Source of the DNA: Rhynchopus euleeides
Taxonomy: Eukaryota; Euglenozoa; Diplonemea; Diplonemida; Diplonemidae
Assembly: GCA_963210315.1 (NCBI GenBank)
Contig: OY723311.1
Span: 434,001-498,000, forward strand
DNA length: 64,000 nucleotides
Reading direction: 5' to 3'
Shown here: piece after piece, positions 41,845-52,800 of the stretch
How the letters are laid out: the number at the start of each line of letters is the position of its first letter
Numbering within the stretch: position 1 is the first letter of the stretch
Program-made: the position numbers and the translations under genes
Notes under the pieces: model-generated
What the model was told of the DNA's origin: nothing
Database searches by the model: none
Seen by the model: only the letters and a program-made list of their open reading frames with translations

Positions 41845-42809
41845 TGCGAGGGGGGGTGGGGGGAGGAGGGGAAGGGGCTGGTGTATTTTTTCGTTGGGAA
41901 TCCGCCAAAAAAAAATAGCGCAAAATATGACGCTCCGAAAGGAGGGAATAAACTGCATGTCAGGTGACGCTGCACGGGGCGGGGGATAGAGGCACACGCA
42001 AGCAACCACCAGCTGTGACGGCACCCCCGCCCGTGTTTTGCATGGCTAGAGGTACGGTTCATGCATGGGGGGGGGAGGGGGGAACGAGTCGAGGGGTCGG
42101 GTGGGGAAACCACTACGCCGTTTCCTCCCCACCCCCACACGTTGTGGAACAACGAAGGGTGGCTGGGATCTAGGGCTGATGCCGGGTAGAGTAATAATAC
42201 GGGAGGGGATGTGTGTTGCCCATAACGTTGATTTTGCCGTGGGATCAAACTCCCCGACCCTGGGGTGACGATCACGCTTGTTCGATGCCAACTGAAACCG
42301 ATCTGTGCCCCCCGCTGGATCGTGAAGTGACAGCAAAACAAGATCCAGCTAGCAGACACAGGAAGTTTCCCCAGTTGGCGACGCCGAACTAACAAAAAAA
42401 ACTCCCACAGGCACATGCGCGGAACTCACCCGGTCAGAAGATAGCACTGCGTAAAAGCCATTTCACCACACAGGCATTTATATCACTGCAGAGAAGCACG
42501 CCTCCGGTGCACACACGCGGATATTAATTTATGCCAGATGTGTAGGGGGATCTGGCGGACGGAAGGCACAGACGAAGGAAAGCTCCCACACCAGGCGGGA
42601 GACGCTGTGAAGAAAAAACAACCTTGTGGTGGAGAGAGGTGAGGGCATATCGCCCCACCCTTGGCCTGCCCCCCGCTCTGCTCTGCTCTGCATTTTACTT
42701 AAAACGCTGCTGCGCCAGACGCAAACAAGCGGGGGGTGCCGAAGCAAAAAAAAATATGAACATCCGTGGCGCACCACCACTCCCCCCCCACCCCACAAGC
42801 CCCCCAGAC
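41845..42809. other. Intergenic region between the two SSL paralogues
   Basis: No gene. GC-rich with G runs near 41850-41880 and 42070-42082. Confidence 0.5.
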
Positions 42810-44153
42810 CTACAGGTCAAAATAGCTGACAAAATTGCCAACAAGATTTCCGAAGTAGAGTCGGTTGCCAACCTGGTTTGTCGAGGAGATGAAGGAGACC
42901 TTCTCGCCACGAGGGTCGGCGAGGGTCCGGAGGATGCGGCCGTCCTCCGAAATCTCAACCACGACACCCCAGGGGCGGATGATGTACCGCACATAGCCGA
43001 CGAAGAACGACGCAAGCAGCCGCATACGCGGGTAGGGCAGCAGCAGCATCGAGGGCGAGGCGGGCGCCACAAGGGACACCCAGAAGGTGTCCCCCTTTGG
43101 GCTCCGCGAGATCCCGTCGGGGTATCCGGGGAGCCCGTCCACCACCGTCTCCACCACACCCGTCACGAGGCACTTCCGCCGGATGCGCAGGGCGGAGGTC
43201 TCTGCGAAGTAGACATACTTCCCGTCTGCAGAGGCTGCAACACCGTTCGCATACCACACCCCTTCGTGCACCAGCTCGAGAACCTGTGTCGAGTTGTCGA
43301 AGCTGAAGATCCTCCCGGAGGCGTCGCCCCTCAGCGCGTTGAGGAGGTACGACTGGAATGTGTCGTAGTACCCTTGGGGGCTCAGCGCAACCCCCACAGC
43401 GGTGCTGCTGGAGAAGAAGATCTTCTGTGTCGCCGGGCAGACGTCCAGATCATTCGCGTAGTTTATCGGGGACCCATCCGGCGCCTGGTTCGCCAGAATC
43501 CGGATGGGAACCGACACGCCCCCACCCGAGACGACACGGGTCGCACCACCCGATGTTGCCACCACCTGCGACACGTCGACATCGAGCAGACCCTTCAGGC
43601 TGTCGCAAACCAGGATGTGGTTCCCTGGTGTGACGTGAAACCCCAGGGGCCTCCCAGGCCCAACATAGGTGATGTTTTGGAAGAGGCGTGGCGGGGCAGT
43701 GGATGCCGCATGGGCCAGCTCTGCAATATGGAGGTAGCCGTACTTGTCGAGCATGAAGAGGGCGGTGCCGTCAGGCGAGGTGGAGATCCCCTCCACGCCC
43801 TGCACCGACCCTTCGAAGAGGCGTGTGGCTTTCTTCAGCTCGTCGTTCAGCTTCACAGCGTTTGTCTCCATGTCGATGGGAAACCCCGGCACAGCATCAA
43901 GATACTCCTTCGACACAGAGAGGGGCCGCAGCCCGTCATACGGGTGTGGCATTGTGAATGTCGCAGAGATGAAAGCAATGCACATCAGTGCCACAATCGG
44001 GGCCAGCGCCAGGCACGGCAGAGTAGACGACGACTCGCTAGAGGGTGCGGCGGTGGCGGCGGCACCGCCTGCCCCTGTGGAGGGCATGGCGGAGGCGTTT
44101 GCGCCGCGGGAGGACCCACCGCGCTGGCTGAGGGTGTCCTCGAAGCGAGCCAT
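42810..44153 (-). CDS. Strictosidine-synthase-like / APMAP-like membrane protein, paralogue 2
   Basis: 447 residues from the ATG at 44153 (the open frame continues upstream as Pro-rich sequence, which I exclude). Ser/Ala/Gly-rich N-terminus, one membrane segment (LALAPIVALMCIAFISATF) and the same propeller motifs as its neighbour: YVGPGRPLGFHV, CDSLKGLLDVDV, INYANDLDVCPATQKIFFSSS, GRIFSFDNST, YANGVAASADGKYVYFAET and GYPDGISRSPKGDTFWVSL. The head-to-tail arrangement and matched motif order show a tandem duplication; many substitutions make it old. Confidence 0.88.
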   Translation of the reverse strand: MARFEDTLSQRGGSSRGANASAMPSTGAGGAAATAAPSSESSSTLPCLALAPIVALMCIAFISATFTMPHPYDGLRPLSVSKEYLDAVPGFPIDMETNAVKLNDELKKATRLFEGSVQGVEGISTSPDGTALFMLDKYGYLHIAELAHAASTAPPRLFQNITYVGPGRPLGFHVTPGNHILVCDSLKGLLDVDVSQVVATSGGATRVVSGGGVSVPIRILANQAPDGSPINYANDLDVCPATQKIFFSSSTAVGVALSPQGYYDTFQSYLLNALRGDASGRIFSFDNSTQVLELVHEGVWYANGVAASADGKYVYFAETSALRIRRKCLVTGVVETVVDGLPGYPDGISRSPKGDTFWVSLVAPASPSMLLLPYPRMRLLASFFVGYVRYIIRPWGVVVEISEDGRILRTLADPRGEKVSFISSTNQVGNRLYFGNLVGNFVSYFDL

Positions 44154-46006
44154 CCGTGGTGGGGGAGGTGGATGGGGTGGTGGTGTCCCTGCTGGGTGGG
44201 GGGTGTGTTGTGTGTGCGGGAGTGCCAAGGCGGGGGTGGGGGGAGAGGGGGAGGGCCCGCAGAGAGGAAACCTGTGGGCAGGCTTCCTTTGCGAGATTTC
44301 CCCTTTTTGCAGCTGTAGGTGAATCCCACCCCAAAAAGGCGTCTCTGGGTTTTGACCTCTACTGTTTGGTTTCGTTTTCTTTCTTGTGTTTGACGCTTCC
44401 ACACCCACTCTTGCTGATGATGGTGTCGTGAGTGAGGAGCAAAAAGGGCACGAGCAAAGCACGAGAAACTTTCCACCTATGTTGAAGTGTGTGGGGGAAA
44501 AAAGCCTTTGGCAGAGCCTGCTTCTGTGGGAGGGGAGAGGGGCGGGGTGGGGTGGGGAGAGCTGTTCCGCTTTATGTTAACTTCTCTTCTTCCGCCTACT
44601 CATGTTAGGCCCTCCCTCCAGGTGTGCTGTGGCACGGAGGCAGGGCAGAGGCTTTGCGAATGGCCAACCAACGCCACCGCCAGCACCACACCCACGCCTT
44701 TACCACCCCTTCACCCCTTGGAGTAATACGGCTGGGGGTGCTTTGGGAGTTCTCGGCCTGATCTGTATATCATTCGGGGCACAGCATGGGGGTGTGCAGC
44801 GGCCCGGTGTGTGTTTCTAACAAAAAGGTATTTTGCATGCCGCCAACCCGGCAGCATGAAAAAAGGGCGTAATCAAGACATCAATCGTACAGTGGGATAC
44901 AAGGCAAGGCAGGTGAATATGGGCGGAATGGGACAACAGACAAGGGGGGGATATGGGTGAGGAGGGAATCTTTACGGTTCGGCAAAGGTTTGGCAAAAAA
45001 ATAGCTCGGCATTTCAAACATGGTTATTTTTCTACAAAGGGCCCTGCGCGACAGGGTGCCGACAAGGGCAATTTGGCGCATCTCCTTCAAAATTCCTCCT
45101 ATTTACAGGAAAACTCATCGAAGACGTAGCAGTGGTGAAGGGTCGTGCAGCACCAGTAAACACACCTCATCGACACCTGTAGCGAAGACCCTCAAGGGCA
45201 TATTTGGGTTTCGGTGTCAAAACCACCCAGGGGGTGGGGACATGGGGAGAAGAGCACACGACAAAAAGGTGCAGAAGTCGATCGCTCCCCCCCATGCTGG
45301 TGGCGAGGCAGCATGACAGGCGGCAGGTGGAATGGAAGGGTAGGGTGGGGTCGGAGCAGCCCGGGACCCCGCACTGCCACCACCTGCACAGCATGCACGG
45401 CAACAAAGGCGAAGGAAGGAGGGGGGAAACCAAACCACTCTGGGGCGTGCGAAAACCGGGGCCGATGAAGGAGGAGCGGTGTGCACGGGGTTTGTGCAAC
45501 GCATCAGGCAAACCAGAGGCATGACGTATGAAAGGTGCCTTCCCCGCCCCAGATGCTGCTTTAGAAAACAAAGACCACCCCCCTCCCCCCTGGAGATACA
45601 ACACAGTACAACGGCACGAAAACCACTAAAAAAACGTGGAATCTGCGGCGGGAGGCAGCAACAAAACGGAGCAGAGAAAAGTTTCCCCACCCCAGTTGCG
45701 CCCAAACTATCAACAGGCCTGTCGCTAACTTTTCGATTATGGAGATTTGGTGGGTTGACGCTCCTGTTTTGGGGGGGGATCAGGGGGAAACACTAGGGGT
45801 CAATTTTTCTCGCGCGCGCTTCGCGCGCGCTCGTGTTGTTGCCTAATTTTCCCGTCGGTGGACCGCTAGGTGGGCACGGTGTGAGGCGCTGGGTTCCTTC
45901 CGTGGTTCCTCTCCCGCTCGCGCCATCCTCGGGTGCCGGAAGAAACCCAAAAAATGGCTTTCGGGACCATGATTTACCCCCTGATATGCCACGGCCGTTG
46001 AAGCGC

Positions 46007-46245
46007 AAGGACTTGGTTACTAGACGGGCACGCGAGATGGGGGGTCTGGGGGTCGGAGCCCCCCAGCCGCCGGAGGCCACGGTAGTGAACATCTGTTCAT
46101 TGTGGGCGTACAGATTCTGTGTGAGTTGGCTGCGTCCTCCTGAGGCTACTGGAGCTGTTGGATTCCTGACCTGTGTGCACACGCTATACAGGGGGGTCTG
46201 GGGGGCGGAGCCCCCCAGCCGCCGGAGGCCACGGTAGTGAGCATC
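46007..46245. repeat. GGAGCCCCC hairpin repeat, copies 4 and 5 in tandem
   Basis: Same dimeric arrangement as at 24180-24432: the GACTTGGTTACTAGAC lead, hairpin, GGAGGCCACGGTAG, the TTCTGTGTGAGTTGGCTGCG linker, then the second hairpin. Confidence 0.85.
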
Positions 46246-46264
46246 TGTTCCTGCAAAACCATAC

Positions 46265-46490
46265 TCTCTTCGACGTCGACCCAGTGAAAGTGGGTTGACG
46301 CTTGGTCGACGCTTGGTGAGCGTCGACCCAGTGGAACCGGGTCAACGCTAGGTTAGCGTCGACCCGGAATGGGTTGACGCTTGGTCCAGGCTTGAATGGC
46401 AACCCAGTTCCACTGGGTCGACGCTGGGTCGACGCTTTTTTATGGGGGGGGAAACCCAAAATCACTGGGTCGACGGTCGACGCTTAGCGA
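46265..46490. repeat. Cluster of GTCGACCCAGTGG words in both orientations
   Basis: Short inverted and direct copies of GTCGACCCAGT / CACTGGGTCGAC and GGGTTGACGC, forming several overlapping palindromes. No ORF. Confidence 0.75.
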
Positions 46491-46812
46491 CATGCCTGAA
46501 CTATCAACAACTACCAATAGGGGGGGCGGGGCTTCCACCACCCGCTCGCCTGTCGGAGGCAAAGAAGAAGAAGAATTCACAATGGGGAAGGCAGGGCAGG
46601 GCGAGATACCCCTTCATCAGTGTGTTGAGTGTATGATGATAAAACAGCAAGATACAGGGTCAAACCCCCACCCGCCCACCACCTCAGGCCGGGTGCGAGG
46701 CCGTGAAAGGAGAGGGAAAACAACAGCCGGACCTTCGTCGAGACGCTCAGTGCCGGACAGTGTAGCGGGGATACCCTCGGAGACAGCCCCCGCAGAACTC
46801 AGAACACCCCCC

Positions 46813-49800
46813 TCAGCCCGTTGAGAACAGGGCCCGCATCTTCTGCTGCGCGCTGCGGTCGGAGAGGGCAGAGGGGTCACGCCTCGTGGGAGACACACGC
46901 CCCACAGGGCTCCGGCTGTGGTAGAGCTGCCCACCGCCACCGCCAACGGAGCTGCCGCTCCCCTGCCGCATCGCGGCAAACCCGCCATCGGCACCGCCAC
47001 CTAGGCTGGCGTGGGACGGCGACTTCCCGCTGTACTGAAACGCATGCTGCTGCGACTGTTGCTGATGTTGGTGCTGGTGGTGGAACCCCTGCTGCACCGC
47101 CATGCCACCGTCTGCCCTTTGGAAAGGCGACATCGCCCTCCGCGGCGGGGTGGAGGGCCGCTGGAAGGTGGCAGCCGCATTCACCACCACAGACGGCGAG
47201 GCGGAGGCGAACCCTTCGGAAAAGGCTGCGGTGGAGGTGGTGCACACCGCGAGGCGCGAGCCGTTGCAGATGCCGACCTCTGCTGCGGAGGCAGTGTCCG
47301 GCAGGAGGCTGCCGTCCTTCTCCAGCTCAAAGGGTGCCGCGGAGTCTGTGAAGGGCTGGATGGACCTCTTGATGGAGGACACGGGGAGGCGGTGCAGATC
47401 GCCAGTCAGCGAGATGCTGATCAGACGGTCCCCGCAGAGCACCTCGACGGACATCCCCCCGCCACCGCCACCACCACCTCCACCCCCTCCTGACGCATGG
47501 GATCGCCGCACCGACACAGACACCCCTGTGTGCTGATCCGGCACGCCCCCGCCGCCCTGCTGCGCCACCGTGTGGTGGGTCTGCGTCTGCCACCCCGCTG
47601 AGTGCTGCTGCTGGGAATACCCACCTTGGAAGGAAGCCTCAACAGGCCCTGCGGGATATGCCTGATGCACCGCGGCCTGCATAGGCTGCGGCTGCTGCAG
47701 GCTCCGCTGAACCGACCCATCGTGGAGGCGGTGGTGGTGGTGGTGGTGTTGCTGCTGATACTGCTCCTGCTGGTCCCAGTGGTGGTGGTGCACAGCAGGC
47801 ATGGCAGGCACAGCCTCCTCCTGGTGGTATTGCTGAGGCGGCGGCGCAGCCGCCGGGTGGGGTGCCTGGCTGCTGACACCCCGGTAGGCCATGCTCTGCT
47901 GCATATCGGCTGCGGCGGCGCTGGCGTGCATGCGGTGCTGTGTGTCGTGTTGCTGCAGCATGACATTCTCCACCTGCGCCACAGCGGCAGGCGACGGGCT
48001 CCCCGCCACACCCCCGTGTGTGTGATGCACCGACACCGCCACCCCATTCGGCGGCGCCGCCACCCCCGCAGCGTGCTGCCTCCGGTGCGACTGCCGCTGC
48101 TGGCTGTGCTGCTGATGCACCACAACCACATCGCCCCCCGCCGACGCCTCACGGAGCCCGCCGCCACCACGCCCCACCCGAGGTGGGGAGATCGACCGCA
48201 CCTTCACAGCCTCCCCCCACGGGCCAGCCCCGACGGACGTTGTGGTGGACACCATCTGGACCTGCGGCAGGGAGGGGTCGGCGAAGTCCGACATGTCTGG
48301 CACCAGGGGGGCCATTGGTGGTGGGATCGCCTGCTGCGACTGGCCTTCGTAGACAGGGTTGCCGACGGGCGGCAGGGATCCGGGAGGCGAGAGGCGGCTG
48401 CTGCTGCTGCCCTGCGGGGTTGCGGAGGCGGTGGGTCGGGGCACGGAGGACACGCGGGATGCGACGCGCTGCGCCTCAACCCAGCAGGAGTTCCACAGGC
48501 AGTCGGAGCCGGAGAAGGCGACATCCTCTCCCTCGGCAAGCTCATGGATGAAGCTGACCATCCTGATCTCACGGCTCTCGATCATGCTCCGCCCTCTGCC
48601 CTCCAGCTGGTAGACGATGTCGTTGTCAGGTGCCTCCACAGTGAACCCGACAGAGATCCCAGGGGGGCCCTCCGTCTCGCGTGCGATGTGGCTGATGGTG
48701 ATGGCGGAGACTGGGATTTCAAACGACAGCGATATGTCCCGTTTGGCGCAGTCTTTGAATACCCCGCGTGTCCTGTTGTCGAGGTGTGTGTCTCCAGTGC
48801 AGGGGACGACGATTTCGCCCTTCAGCTGGAGGGTTCCGGCAACCGGCTCGACGTCGTATGCGTTCTCAGCGCCCCATCTGTACTTCTCGGTGATGCCGGT
48901 TTTGTCCCAACGGACGGCGAGCCAGCCTTCGGAGACATCGGAGTCGGCAATGACACCCTCACCTCCCCCGTCCTGCGTGCCCCACACCCAGTGGCTGGGG
49001 TTCCGCCGGACCCTGCTCCCAGCAGAGGGCTTCCAAGGCAGGGGCGGTGGCAGGTTGCGGCGCTGTGGATGGGGGGGGGGGGGGTGGTGGTTGGGGTTGC
49101 AAAGGGGATGGTGTGGTAAAGTAGAGAACAGTGTCACTTCAGGCCTGCCGCTCCTTCTCGACTGGTTGCTACTCTTTGTTTGATGCTGACGCTTCCGCAC
49201 ATCACGAAGTAAACTTCACGGATGACGTACGAGTCGTAATGGTGAAATACGAATCGTGCATATCGTATTTTATATCGCAATATATCGTATACGATTACGA
49301 TATAAAATACGATATTATGCGATATTACGAATCGTTTAGGATGATGCATGGCCACACGGGGTGGGTAAATGTAGTCAGCCACACCCCCTCCGCACCAGGT
49401 TACCCGGGGGGGGCGGGGGGGATGGGCAGGGCCAAGAATCCTCCAAGTTCGCTGTCCCAGCTGGGGACTGAGCTGCGGAAGCGGGATCGTGACTCGGAGG
49501 ACGAGGAGGTCGAGGAGGAGAAGCCTGTCAAAAAAGCATCTAAGAAGACCACGAAGAAACCGGCGAAGAAGGCACCTGGGAAAAAGGCACCCAGCACACC
49601 AACGAGGGGCGGCGAGACTACCACCACCACCCCAGATGAGTCGCCCACTCCGAAGCCAAAGGCTCTCAAAGAGCAGCTGGCGAAGCAGAAAGCAGGGGCG
49701 CGAGTGAGCTACGTGACAGCGAAAACACGTCACGACAAGCTGAAAGGCGATGCCAAAGACGTGTACGCCGTCAAGGATGTCGCGTCTCTGCCGTATGAAA

Positions 49801-52800
49801 TCCGGACGCCGCTGAAGACAGCCGGGAGGAATGACACCGACGAAGTGATGTGGTGCATTCCGTGTGGGTGCGTGATCGACCACAAAGAAAGTTCGGTCAC
49901 TAAAAGCCACTTGGGGACGAAGGTGCACGCCCGTGCGGTCGAGCACCAGAAGAAGAAGCAGTCGGGCGGCGAAGACAAGAACGACGACAGGCAAGGGGGG
50001 CAGCAGATGGCGCACGGGGCCAATCCAGCACCGGAATTCGTGAGTGACCTGTCGTATTCACTTTGCATCGGCAATACCACGGCCAGCCAGGCGGAGCTTG
50101 TGGTGTTGGCGATTCGGAAACACCTGTACCCGAACATGCCCAGCGGACGCGCCCTCTTGCAGAAACACAGCAGCCACACGGAAGCACTTCTGAAGGCGCT
50201 GAAAGATGCTCTCAAAGGTCGCACCGTGCCTATTGGCATCGACGGAACTACAGCAGCATCGATCCACACCTCGTACCTCGCTGTGACTGCATATGTTGGG
50301 CAACAACCGCTGCTGGTGTGCGTTGAGGTGTTCAAGGCTGGGGTGAGCCCTGACGCAGTGATGCTTGAAGATGTGCTGAAGCGGCTCGAATGCGACTACT
50401 CGTTTACGATCGCGTCTGTCAACATGGACAGATGCGCGACAAACCAGCGCCTCATCAAGCTCACAGGGCGTCTGTCGGTGTGGTGTTTGGGGCATCACGC
50501 CAACAAATGTTGCAAAGACTTCTACACGAAGCGCTTCCCCCTCGCCATCCAGTTCGTGACCTTCTTCTCACAGGTATGCTGAATAATGTGGTTCGGTTTC
50601 CATGATGTACCTCCCCGTGACATGACACAGGCGTTTGCCGGAAAGAAGAACCCCCGCCGCGTTCGTTGGATAACGTTTCAGCAGAAAGCACAGCAGCAGG
50701 CCGAAGAGCGTCATACAGAGAACAAGACGTCTATCCTCAGGGCGCAGAGAGGTCTCCAGCTCGTAAAAGACGGACAGCCCCCTGTGCGGGTCCTGAAACG
50801 GCAGTTCCCAAACGTGGACGATGACAAACTCGTGACTGCTGCAGAGGAGTTCATCGCATCGCAGGAAAACGACATCGTGGCTTCCGACATTGAGACGATC
50901 AAGCCTAAAGCGCCGCGCACCACCTCAGAAACGAGGTGGTCAGCGCTGTTTCACGTCGTTGAGCATGTGGCACCCCGGACCGACCTGCTTGCAAGCTTCT
51001 TGCACGAAGAGCTTGAGCGCGCCTACAAACCGCAAAGTGTCCGAGAGTTAGCACATTTGATCGGAGGGGATGGGTGGAGGGACATGCTCTCGGAGATCCA
51101 GACGATGGAGAGAAACACACAGAGCCTCCTACAGTTCTTCCTCTGGATGAGCAACCCCCCCAGCGATCAGAAGTCCTGCTTTGTCGTGGGGGAAGTATGG
51201 AAGAGCATCCAACACGTCACCAACGAGGAACAACAACTTCTCAAAGAGCTGTGGGACACGTTTTCCTCAAGAGAGTTCTTTGAACTCATGGAGGTGATGG
51301 ACCCGGAAGCAGTTGCCCAGGAGGTGATTGCTGATGAAGTGCTGGAGGCGTCGGAAGAGAGGTGGCGGGACGTCTTGGGGCTTGATAGCAAGGCGTTCGG
51401 AGAGATAGCTGCGTACCTCAAGTCTGACTACGCTGTCCTGACTGCCTTCCACAAAGACCCTGTGGCATTCTGGACGTGCCACAAGGCGACGTTCCCGCAC
51501 CTGTCCCGTGCTGTGCTGCCGCTCTTGTCCGTACCGCACTCTGTCACAGCGGTTGACAGCGTATTCTCGGTAGCCACCCGAGTTGACAAGAAGGAGAGTG
51601 CCGCGCAATGCCCGGACACATTTGCAAGGCGCCTCCTTTTGACACGAAACACCGACCTGCTGGGAGTATACGCAGACACGGAGGGAGGCGACGCCTTCGG
51701 ACGCTACGCCAGTGCCGTGCACGAGACAGATGACAGCGAAAACGAGGCAGACGATGTGCCGGAGCTGAGCTTCTATTAACAGACTCCCAGGACGGGCGCC
51801 ATCATATCTCACCCCCCCCCCCTCCCAGTGCGTGCTTCATTTTGTTTTACTACCTCCCGTTTTCCGCACCGTTTTGCCAGTGACCACAGCTGCTCTACCC
51901 CGGTCAGTGTGCGGTTTGTTTGTCCTTGTTGTTCGTGTTGTGTGTGTCATGTGGTAATGTCGTGCGACAGCTCAATGCACGTTACGTGTGAAGTGCAGAC
52001 GCCTCCGGCTTGCCGGAGTTGGGCATGTGTTTCCCTCTTAGGGCCCTGTGAATGCTAGATCCCCCCCCCCCGTACGGCCCTTTTGTCCTAGAGAGCAGAT
52101 GATCGGAACAGAAAAAAAAGTGCCAAAACCCCCCTCACAGTGGGGAACGGAGGGCGCACATGGTCCCGTGATTGCAGAAGGAGTGATTGCTGAATCCAGT
52201 GTCCCCTTTCCCACACCCTTTGCCTCATCCGCGGCTGGCCCTGTGAATGATATTCTCCACTCTGCCCGCTAGGACGACTAGTCGGAGTTTCTTCGAAACG
52301 TCCTGGGGGATATGAGTGGTGTGTAGCCACGGGGGGTGATGGTAGCGGTGACAGCGTGAGTGGAGGGTGGGTCAAGTTTGCGTTTGTTGCTTTGTTGCTT
52401 TGTGTGCCGCCCCTTCGGGTCGTTGTTGTGTTGTTCTAGGCATTCGCCTCTCCTCGTGGACCTCACCTCGGTCTGCGGCTGGAAGGGCAGCTCTAACCTG
52501 CTACACCGCCCTACTTCGCAGGTTTTGCCTCGTCTGTGTGCAGAGAGGCTGTTTCGCGTGCTCTTGCACGACGCTGCCCCACCACCAAATAGCGTGCTGA
52601 AGTCCTCCCCGCCCCACTCTCCCTTGGTCGAGGCGTTGCGCCTTCGTCACTTGCTCTTTGCTGTCACTGTGCTACCACACCTCCCAGGCAGGGTCCCGAC
52701 GGGGCGTAACACCACTTAGCCGTATCCCATCCTTGTGGTGTTGTCTCATGTGGCCACCTAGCCATCCCATTGCCTCCCTCAGAAGCCTGTAGTAATAGTG

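Larger units (their letters stand above)
44154..46812. other. 2.7-kb intergenic region with repeats, no gene recognised
   Basis: Holds a GC palindrome (CGCGCGCTTCGCGCGCGC, ~45811), two hairpin-repeat units and a GTCGAC cluster, listed separately. No CDS supported. Confidence 0.5.

Noticed and set aside
47602..49119. 505-codon plus-strand ORF
   Set aside because: Opposite strand of the MIB gene exon; low-complexity Leu/His/Arg.
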